From Dactylosporangium fulvum (lineage in GTDB: Bacteria; Actinomycetota; Actinomycetes; Mycobacteriales; Micromonosporaceae): DNA of 64,000 bases. Shown piece by piece: positions 58,574 to 64,000 of the stretch. Under the pieces are notes generated by a model that did no database searches, was not told the DNA's origin, and worked only from the letters and a program-made list of their open reading frames with translations. Position numbers and translations under genes: made by a program. Each line of letters begins with the position of its first letter. The stretch's first letter is position 1. The stretch is from contig NZ_CP073720.1 of NCBI RefSeq assembly GCF_025137375.1, positions 5,666,501 through 5,730,500 of the forward strand, written 5' to 3'.

Positions 58574-58789
58574 ATGAACAGCCCATCCGCTGCGTACGAC
58601 CTCATCGTGGTCGGCGCCGGAACGGCCGGCTGTGTGCTGGCGGCGCGCCTGTCGGAGCACGCCGACGTGCGCGTCCTCCTGCTGGAGGCGAACCGCCTGC
58701 ACCCCGAGAAGGTCCCGCCGCCGTCCTGGTTCGCGCTGCAGGCCATTCCACGCGCCTACCGGACGGGTGACATGGAAGGAGGTCACTGA
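58574..58789 (+). pseudogene. Truncated GMC oxidoreductase
   Basis: 71 codons. The start MNSPSAAYDLIVVGAGTAGC and VLAARLSEHADVRVLLLEAN is the FAD-binding head of glucose-methanol-choline oxidoreductases. Intact members exceed 500 residues; this one stops at a TGA that overlaps the next gene's ATG. The junction after residue 45 (HPEKVPPPSWFALQAIPRAY) still resembles the family's next loop, so the gene was cut by a deletion down to the ribosome site of the MBL gene. Confidence 0.7.
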
Positions 58790-59697
58790 TGACCGCATTC
58801 AAGCCCATGCCCGAGTTCGCCCTGGGTCCGGACATCCCGGAGTCCGGGTTCGTCGTGACCGATCTGGGCGGCGGTGCCCACGGCGTCACCCAGGGCATGG
58901 TCAACACGATGTTCCTGGAGACCAGGAACGGTGTCGTCCTCGTGGACGCCCCGCTGCACCTGGGGGGTGACAAGCTGCTGGCGGCGATCGAGTCGGTCAC
59001 CTCCAAGCCGCTCACGCACCTGATCTACAGCCACGCGCACACCGATCACATCGGTGCGGCTCACCAGCTCAACCGGAACGGTCTGCAGATCATCGCCCAC
59101 GAGACAACCGGTCGGTTCATCAAGGCGGCGCACGACGACCGCCGTCCACTGCCGAACGTGACCTTCAGCGGTCCGCACAAGGCGCTGGACATCGACGGGA
59201 CGCGGTTCGTCCTGGACTACACAGGCGACTGGCACATTGCGGGCAACCTGTTCATCCACGTGCCCGAGAGGAAGCTCTTCGCGGCGATCGACAGCTTCAC
59301 TCCGAAGAATCCGCCGTTCTTCCGCCTGGTCTTCTCCGCGCACGTGCCCGCGTACTTCGAGGCCATGGACCAGATGCTCGAGTACGACTTCGAGACCGTC
59401 GTGACCGGTCACATGGCGCTGTACGGCACGCCCGAGGACGTGGCGACGAACCGCGAGTACATCAACGACCTGCGGAAGTCCGCGACCGAGGCGATGCGGA
59501 CGGTCGACCTGAAGGAGGCCGCGGCCGCCGCCGAGGTGCCGGCGAACAACAAGCAGGCCGAGCTGAAGGTGTGGATGGAGGCGGTCGTCGCCCGCGCGGC
59601 AGAGCTGATGCCGTCCTGGGACAAGCGGCTCGGAGGGACCGACATCTTCCTCACCGACAACCTCAACGCCGTCGCGTGGAGCGTCTCCATCGACTGA
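58789..59697 (+). CDS. MBL-fold metallohydrolase
   Basis: 302 residues. Metal-binding HAHTDH motif (about 83-88), with further ligands in FVLDYTGDWHIAGNLFIHVP and TVVTGHMAL. Homologues of this length act as beta-lactamase-fold hydrolases, glyoxalase-II-like or lactonase-type enzymes; substrate unknown. AAGGAGG at 58776-58782 precedes ATG 58789, which overlaps the truncated GMC gene's stop (TGATG), so its translation is coupled to the fragment. Confidence 0.85.
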   Translation: MTAFKPMPEFALGPDIPESGFVVTDLGGGAHGVTQGMVNTMFLETRNGVVLVDAPLHLGGDKLLAAIESVTSKPLTHLIYSHAHTDHIGAAHQLNRNGLQIIAHETTGRFIKAAHDDRRPLPNVTFSGPHKALDIDGTRFVLDYTGDWHIAGNLFIHVPERKLFAAIDSFTPKNPPFFRLVFSAHVPAYFEAMDQMLEYDFETVVTGHMALYGTPEDVATNREYINDLRKSATEAMRTVDLKEAAAAAEVPANNKQAELKVWMEAVVARAAELMPSWDKRLGGTDIFLTDNLNAVAWSVSID

Positions 59698-59877
59698 GGC
59701 GAACGCCCTGCGCGGTAAGGGACCAGGGGCGCACTGGACGCCGGCGACGCCCCGCGAGCGAGAACCAACACTCCCGGACCCTGCTGCTCGATCCCGGTGG
59801 CGGGGTGCACGGCCTGGAACCGGCCCGGTTCGCGGGCTAGCGAAGGCCGCCGGCGGGTCACGACCTTCTTCGCCGCT

Positions 59878-59914
59878 CACCTCGGCGGGGCCGGGAACCG
59901 GCCCCGCCGAGGTG
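59878..59914. terminator. Perfect 17-bp hairpin between convergent genes
   Basis: CACCTCGGCGGGGCCGG (59878-59894), GAA loop, then its exact complement (59898-59914). It ends 5 bp from the stop codon of the minus-strand GH81 gene and should terminate both it and the convergent MBL transcript. 59698-59877 upstream contains no supported gene. Confidence 0.85.
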
Positions 59915-59919
59915 TCCCG

Positions 59920-62865
59920 TCAGGAGACGGTGTAGGGAATCGTCAGGGTCGACTGGCGGCCGTTGGCGGCCGTCGCGTCGATCCGGACCGTGGTCGGCGC
60001 GTTGCCGATGGCGTTCCACAGCTCGATCCGCACGCAGCCGCGGTTCATCGCGGCCAGGCTGCCGGTCGACGATGCCAGCCCGGCGGCCTGCGTGTACTGC
60101 TCGGTGCCGACGACCGGATCGGTGGCGAAGTACCCGTAGGTCTCCACCCGGCCGTACGTGCCGCCGCCGGTGAAGTCGTACGACACGCGGGCCTGGACGC
60201 CCTGTGCGACGGCGGTTCCGGCGTCGATGTGGAACGTGAACGCGGTCTGGCCGCCGTTCGGGGTGCCGGTGATCCCGCAGAGCCGGTAGGTGACCGGGTT
60301 GTGCGGGTTGCCGTCCCAGTTGCCGTTGGCGGCGCTGATCGTCTGCGTGCCCGCACCGGCGCCCGCCGACGTGGACAGCGCCGGCCCGCTGCGCAGGTAC
60401 AGCACGTTGGACCCCACCGGCGGGTTGGACGGCGGCGGGCTCGACGGCGGCGGGCTCGACGGCGGCGGGGAGGACGGCGGGGGCGACGACGGCGGCTGCG
60501 ACGACGGCGGGGTGCTCGTGCCGTTGCCGCCGACCCACGTGAACGCGCCGGTGGTGGCGGTCTTCCCGGCGGGCACGCTGAGCGTGCGGCCGTCGGAGAA
60601 CGTGACGGTCACCGTCGACGTGGACAGGTTGGTGGCCACGTACGTGCGGGCGCCGTTCTTCGTGAAGACCGCGTAGAGCGGCGTGTTCGCGGTGACGGAC
60701 GTGTCGACCTGGCCGAGCGCGGCGAGGTTGCGGATCCAGTGGAAGGTGTGTGCCCGGCTCTCACCCTCCTCCGGGGTGTACCCCGGGTTGGCCCGCAGGT
60801 TCGCCAGTGCCTGGTCGCCGTTGCCGAGCGCCTGGAACGACCACAGGATGTCCTGCCAGACGGTCGGCGGTCCGCCGTTGTTGGTGACGAGCTCGTTCCA
60901 GTTGACGGTGTTGTAGGCGGGCCGGTAGCCCATGTAGAGCGAGCCGCCGGTGATCGGCAGCATGTTGATGCCCTGGATCATCTCGGGCTCGCCGCTGAAC
61001 CAGGTGGCGTAGGCGCCGCCGTCGCCCCAGACCATGCCGACGGTGTTGTGCGCGAAGTTCGCCGGGAAGTTCTGGTTGGCCGAGTCGAACCAGTACTCCT
61101 GGATCGCCTGCGCCTGGGTGGTGTAGATGTACAGGCCGGCGTCGCGGACGGCGGTGTTGCCGGTCGCGATGCCCCACTGGATGAGGGCGTTGGCGAAGTT
61201 CATGCCCTCGGACGAGGACTCCTGGTTGTTGCCGGCGCCGAAGGAGCCGTGGCCGGACGCCCAGTCGTGGCCGGCGTAGATGTCGAAGTCCCGCAGGAAC
61301 GGGAACATCGTGTCGTTGCGGTCGGGGTTGTTGGCGTCGCGGATGAGCAGGTTGACCATGCCGCCGTAGGCGTTGGCCGCGGCCCAGTTGCGGTCGAACT
61401 TGGCGAGGGTCGCGGCGGCGGCGATGTAGTAGCCGTAGTGGAAGTGGTGGTCGTTGAGCTCCTGGTCGGAACCGTACGACGCCGGGTAGCCGATGAGCGT
61501 GCCCCACGCCTGGTCGTAGGCGAACAGGCGGCCGGTCTCGCCGGCCCCGGCGGTGAACCAGTCGGTCAGCCGGGTGCGGATCGCGTTGAGCAGCGTGTCG
61601 CGCTGCGCGGTGCGGCCGAGCTGGTCGGCGATCTCGGCGGCGCGGGCGGCGCGGCCGAGGGCCTTGCCGGTCCAGTACGTGTCGTTGCCGAACCCGGCGA
61701 ACGGGTCGCCGGTGGCGACCTGGTCGAGGTAGCCGCCGAGCGTGGTCAGGTCGGCGCCGGACGAGGTGGCGACGGCCGGGACCTCGGGCAGTACACCCTG
61801 GAACTTCGTGGCGGTGGTGAACGCGCCGGTGCCGACGATCGTCCGCATCGGGCCGCGCGGGGAGACGTAGGTCTGCGCGATCGTCGTGCTGCCGCTGAGG
61901 TTCTTCCACTGGTGCGGGTACAGCGAGACCACGGTGCCGCTGCCGCTGCCCTCGCGGGCGGTGGTGGTCAGCGTGTAGGTCGCGTTGACCGTGCTCGTGG
62001 ACTGGTTGTAGCTCCAGCTGACCTGGCTGCCGGTGACGTGGTTGTGCGCGTACTGGCCGTAGTTGTTGGCGAGGGCCGTGCGGTCGGCGGCCGGGGTCGA
62101 CGGCGTGGTCGGCAGCAGCGCGACGGAGAAGTAGTCCCGGCCCGCGAGCGTCGAGGTGATGGTGTTGCCGCTGACGGTCCAGGTGGCCCCGGTCGGCGCG
62201 TAGGCCATGTAGTCGTGGCCGCGCACCGTGAAGCCGACCCGGTTGCCGCTGTTGGACCACACGGCGGGCGGGCCGCCGAACGACAGCTGTGCGTTGCCGC
62301 CGGTCGTGCGGGCGTAGATGAACGGCAGGCCGTGGCCGATGGTGGCCTTGAGCGTGCGGGCGCCGTCGGACCACGAGGGGGTGACGGTCCAGTCGGTCCA
62401 GCCGTCGACGAGGGTGTTCGGCGCGTTGAGGCCGGCCACGCCGAGGGTGAACTCGGTGGTGTACGGGAAGTGGTACTCACCGACGCCCGTGGCGGTGCCC
62501 GAGATCGCCGCCTCGGTGGTGTATCCGACGCCGAGGCCGTCGGCGGCCGGCTTGAAGGCCATCGGGTGGGCGTTGAGCGGCTCGGAGTAGGCACAGTTGA
62601 TGCGCTTGAACAGCAGCGACGACCACCAGTCGTTGGTCGGCACCGGCCCGGCGGGGGCGTTGGCCGTCACGTACTGCCGGGGGTTGGTGGCGAGGCTGCC
62701 ACAGCCGGTCGGACCGCTGGTGCCGGCCGGTCGGGTGGTGGCGTAGCTGCCGGAGCCGAGGGTGGCAGCCTCGGCATTGGGAAGCGTCAGGAAGGTCACG
62801 ACGGTGGCGACCACCGCGACGGCAATGGCACCGGCCGCGATGGGCCGGCCTCTGGCAAGGCGCAT
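59920..62865 (-). CDS. Secreted GH81 endo-beta-1,3-glucanase with C-terminal CBM56-like domain
   Basis: 981 residues from ATG 62865 with GGAG upstream. Signal peptide about 1-33. The GH81 catalytic region includes NDWWSSLLF, HPMAFKPAADGLGVGYT, DHHFHYGYYIAAAATLAKFD, GHDWASGHGSF and ESSSEGMNFANALIQWG (general acid/base Glu region). An Ig/immunoglobulin-like segment precedes a Pro/Ser linker (PPSSPPPSS repeats, coded at 60410-60520) and a C-terminal beta-rich domain (about 830-981) that resembles CBM56 beta-1,3-glucan binding modules. It should cleave beta-1,3-glucan such as fungal walls or laminarin. Two LacI-type operators lie upstream. Confidence 0.87.
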   Translation of the reverse strand: MRLARGRPIAAGAIAVAVVATVVTFLTLPNAEAATLGSGSYATTRPAGTSGPTGCGSLATNPRQYVTANAPAGPVPTNDWWSSLLFKRINCAYSEPLNAHPMAFKPAADGLGVGYTTEAAISGTATGVGEYHFPYTTEFTLGVAGLNAPNTLVDGWTDWTVTPSWSDGARTLKATIGHGLPFIYARTTGGNAQLSFGGPPAVWSNSGNRVGFTVRGHDYMAYAPTGATWTVSGNTITSTLAGRDYFSVALLPTTPSTPAADRTALANNYGQYAHNHVTGSQVSWSYNQSTSTVNATYTLTTTAREGSGSGTVVSLYPHQWKNLSGSTTIAQTYVSPRGPMRTIVGTGAFTTATKFQGVLPEVPAVATSSGADLTTLGGYLDQVATGDPFAGFGNDTYWTGKALGRAARAAEIADQLGRTAQRDTLLNAIRTRLTDWFTAGAGETGRLFAYDQAWGTLIGYPASYGSDQELNDHHFHYGYYIAAAATLAKFDRNWAAANAYGGMVNLLIRDANNPDRNDTMFPFLRDFDIYAGHDWASGHGSFGAGNNQESSSEGMNFANALIQWGIATGNTAVRDAGLYIYTTQAQAIQEYWFDSANQNFPANFAHNTVGMVWGDGGAYATWFSGEPEMIQGINMLPITGGSLYMGYRPAYNTVNWNELVTNNGGPPTVWQDILWSFQALGNGDQALANLRANPGYTPEEGESRAHTFHWIRNLAALGQVDTSVTANTPLYAVFTKNGARTYVATNLSTSTVTVTFSDGRTLSVPAGKTATTGAFTWVGGNGTSTPPSSQPPSSPPPSSPPPSSPPPSSPPPSNPPVGSNVLYLRSGPALSTSAGAGAGTQTISAANGNWDGNPHNPVTYRLCGITGTPNGGQTAFTFHIDAGTAVAQGVQARVSYDFTGGGTYGRVETYGYFATDPVVGTEQYTQAAGLASSTGSLAAMNRGCVRIELWNAIGNAPTTVRIDATAANGRQSTLTIPYTVS

Positions 62866-62951
62866 AAGGACTCCGAGGTCAGAAGTGGCGGGCTTCCGGG
62901 GTCCTGGGAATGATGCGGATACCGGGTGACCGTTGTCAATGCCAAACATCG

Positions 62952-62963
62952 GAGAGCGCTCTC
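62952..62963. promoter_or_regulatory. LacI-type operator 1 (GAGAGCGCTCTC)
   Basis: Perfect palindrome GAGAGCGCTCTC with flanking G/G, the CebR/LacI-family type site in actinobacteria. On the minus strand it lies just upstream of a TTGACA box (62939-62934) with a -10-like CATCAT about 17 bp on, i.e. next to the likely promoter of the GH81 gene. Confidence 0.7.
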
Positions 62964-62993
62964 GTCTACGCTGCTGACCTGCGAATTCTTCCA

Positions 62994-63005
62994 GAGAGCG
63001 CTCTC
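62994..63005. promoter_or_regulatory. LacI-type operator 2 (GAGAGCGCTCTC)
   Basis: Second copy of the same 12-bp palindrome, centred 42 bp from operator 1, which is close to four helical turns. Paired sites at this spacing would allow cooperative or looped repression of the GH81 promoter. No LacI-family gene is present in the window. Confidence 0.7.
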
Positions 63006-63109
63006 GGCTCGAAGCGCCGCCGGCGCTGGGCGCCGAGGTCGGTCCGGCACGACGGGTCGCCGCCTCGAGGGAGCGCGCCACGCACCCCTTCCTAGGGTCA
63101 TTAATAGTT

Positions 63110-63134
63110 TGCCTAATACATCTAGGCAGCCTAG
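63110..63134. promoter_or_regulatory. Overlapping dyads at FBP-gene promoter
   Basis: TGCCTA-ATACATC-TAGGCA (63110-63128) overlaps CTAGGC-A-GCCTAG (63122-63134), ending 11 bp before the GTG start at 63146. A possible -10 TAATAC lies inside. The arrangement suggests repression by a dimeric regulator. Confidence 0.5.
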
Positions 63135-63145
63135 CGTCGGGACCC

Positions 63146-63676
63146 GTGAAGGCACTGACCGAGCACGACATCCGCACGTCGTTCGTGAACTGCTCCAAGG
63201 GCGAGGCCCAGCGGGCGGCACTGCCGCGCGACCTCGCCGACCGGCCCTGGGCCGACCTCGACTTTCTCGGCTGGCGCGACCCGGGCGCGCTCGACCGGGC
63301 CTACCTCGTCGCCGAGCACGGCGACCGGATCGTCGGCGTCGCGCTGCGCATCGCCGTCCAGCGGCGCGGGTTCCTGCACCGCAACATGTGCTCGCTGTGC
63401 CTGACCACGCACCCGGGCGCCGGCGTGTCGATGATGACCGCGCGCAAGGCCGGCCGGGCCGGACGCGACGGCAACTCGGCGGGCCTCTACGTCTGCACCG
63501 ACCTGGCCTGCTCGCTCTACGTCCGCGGCAGGAAGCGCCCGGAGATCGGCGGCCGGTTCGACGAGACGCTCACCGTCGGACAGCAGATCGAGCGCACGCA
63601 GGCGAAGCTGGCGGCCTTCCTCGACCAACTGCTCGTAGGGTCCACGTCACAGCCGATGTCGATGAAAGGCGACTGA
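63146..63676 (+). CDS. FBP-domain (EF-G-binding-like, treble-clef zinc finger) protein
   Basis: 176 residues from GTG 63146. N-terminal MKALTEHDIRTSFVNCSKGE and ALPRDLADRPWADLDFLGWR are typical of the FBP family (related to FusB-type fusidic acid resistance and elongation-factor binding proteins). The C-terminal zinc finger has NMCSLC and YVCTDLACS. Homologues bind EF-G and rescue stalled ribosomes; that role here is inferred from family. Its promoter carries overlapping dyads. Confidence 0.82.
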   Translation: MKALTEHDIRTSFVNCSKGEAQRAALPRDLADRPWADLDFLGWRDPGALDRAYLVAEHGDRIVGVALRIAVQRRGFLHRNMCSLCLTTHPGAGVSMMTARKAGRAGRDGNSAGLYVCTDLACSLYVRGRKRPEIGGRFDETLTVGQQIERTQAKLAAFLDQLLVGSTSQPMSMKGD

Positions 63677-63699
63677 GTTCCGCGGGCCGCCCGGCCAGC

Positions 63700-63846
63700 A
63701 TGGTCGCCATGCCGAGTCTGCACACGGGTGCCGGGCGCGCGCGGCTCGCCGGCTTCGCGGTCGTCGACTGGCAGCACGTCGACACGCGGCGGCAGCCGAT
63801 CGCCGGTTCCGTCGCCTTCGACCTGACTATCGGTCTGCTCGGCTGA
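63700..63846 (+). CDS. Small hypothetical ORF
   Basis: 48 codons (LHTGAGRARLAGFAVVDWQH, then VDTRRQPIAGSVAFDLTIGL). Protein-like composition but no recognised domain and no clear ribosome site. It may be a remnant. Beyond it, 63847-64000 contains only the dyad at 63885-63908 and a possible start at 63907 running off the window. Confidence 0.2.
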   Translation: MVAMPSLHTGAGRARLAGFAVVDWQHVDTRRQPIAGSVAFDLTIGLLG

Positions 63847-63884
63847 ATCTTTCCTTCGCCACGCCGGTACCGTACGGTGGGTCG

Positions 63885-63908
63885 ATCGATTGAAAGATTG
63901 GAATCGAT
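63885..63908. promoter_or_regulatory. Dyad near right edge
   Basis: ATCGATT-GAAAGATTGG-AATCGAT: perfect 7-bp arms, AT-rich, with GATTGAAAGATTGGAATC including direct GATTG repeats. It may be an operator of a gene starting at ATG 63907 or beyond the window. Confidence 0.35.
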
Positions 63909-64000
63909 GAAAGTCGTCCGGCGTGGCGCGGGCCCGGCTCCCCGCCTGATCGGCCGTTGTCACGCGCCCACGTCGCCCCGACCAATCGACCGGGAGGCAA

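Noticed and set aside
59797..62913. Long plus-strand frame opposite the GH81 gene
   Set aside because: The minus strand holds GH81 motifs and regulatory sites. The plus frame has no motif.
1..64000. tRNA or rRNA genes, CRISPR arrays, insertion sequences, prophage
   Set aside because: I read the intergenic regions for tRNA-like cloverleaf and CCA ends, regularly spaced direct repeats, transposase motifs and phage genes. None was found. Short tandem repeats are minisatellites without spacers.
63907..64000. Gene starting at ATG 63907 and leaving the window
   Set aside because: The start codon follows a dyad, but 31 codons give no recognisable motif and no clear ribosome site, so it is not called.

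Overview
The window is GC-rich actinobacterial DNA. Many starts are GTG, stops overlap starts by 4 bp (GTGA/ATGA), and the gene families are typical of Actinomycetes. A chemosensory operon, secreted multi-domain glycan-active proteins, an OtrA-type tetracycline protection protein and short dispersed palindromes built around GATC suggest a Micromonosporaceae-like genome (Actinoplanes, Dactylosporangium and relatives). The genus is inference, since there is no rRNA or other marker here. I found no tRNA, rRNA, CRISPR array, insertion sequence or prophage. The window looks chromosomal, with many small regulators, enzymes and gene remnants.

Layout. 0-2.6 kb: repeats, gene debris, a HTH-like protein behind a perfect dyad, a phosphoesterase and a nucleotidyltransferase. 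2.67-8.6 kb: a selenocysteine formate dehydrogenase operon (catalytic subunit with in-frame UGA and a bacterial SECIS hairpin, four-cluster Fe-S subunit, NrfD-type membrane subunit), converging on selD. 8.6-15 kb: a NarL/DesK-type sensor kinase with an ABC exporter, a streptomycin/hydroxyurea kinase-like protein, a flavin-type oxidoreductase coupled to an MT0933-type antitoxin, an NAD(P)-binding protein and a Nudix hydrolase. 15-24.2 kb: a seven-gene chemosensory operon read right to left (cheW, cheR-TPR, cheW, MCP, cheA-REC, cheB, triple-receiver hybrid kinase). Its parts match Wsp-type systems, but a hybrid kinase replaces the diguanylate cyclase. 24.2-25.2 kb: a gene-free, minisatellite-rich gap.

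25.2-42 kb: a benE/XRE pair around an operator, STAS proteins, a two-component system with a GerMN lipoprotein, a single-domain receiver, MarR and ArsR-type regulators, an MFS transporter overlapping a GNAT gene, a P-loop protein, DUF5995, a PaoABC-like molybdenum hydroxylase operon, a D-cysteine desulfhydrase-like PLP enzyme and a second GNAT. 42-47.1 kb: a secreted sorbosone/glucose dehydrogenase-like protein and a secreted ThuA protein. They share an 827-bp collinear carbohydrate-binding tail and end at a strong hairpin. 47.2-54.3 kb: a membrane protein, a PhoX-type phosphatase, a pair of small MGLF proteins, a FAD monooxygenase, a conserved hypothetical and a beta-lactamase-fold hydrolase. 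54.4-64 kb: decayed genes, MerR, the tetracycline protection protein with a candidate leader peptide, GNAT, XRE-cupin, a truncated GMC gene coupled to an MBL-fold hydrolase, a secreted GH81 beta-1,3-glucanase behind two LacI-type operators, and an FBP-domain protein.

The strongest biology is the selenoprotein respiratory enzyme with SelD, the Wsp-like signalling operon with unusual output, and the duplicated carbohydrate-binding tail. Gene remnants and minisatellites cluster at 0-2 kb, 24-25 kb, 27 kb, 35 kb and 54 kb, which points to small-scale decay between otherwise intact operons.
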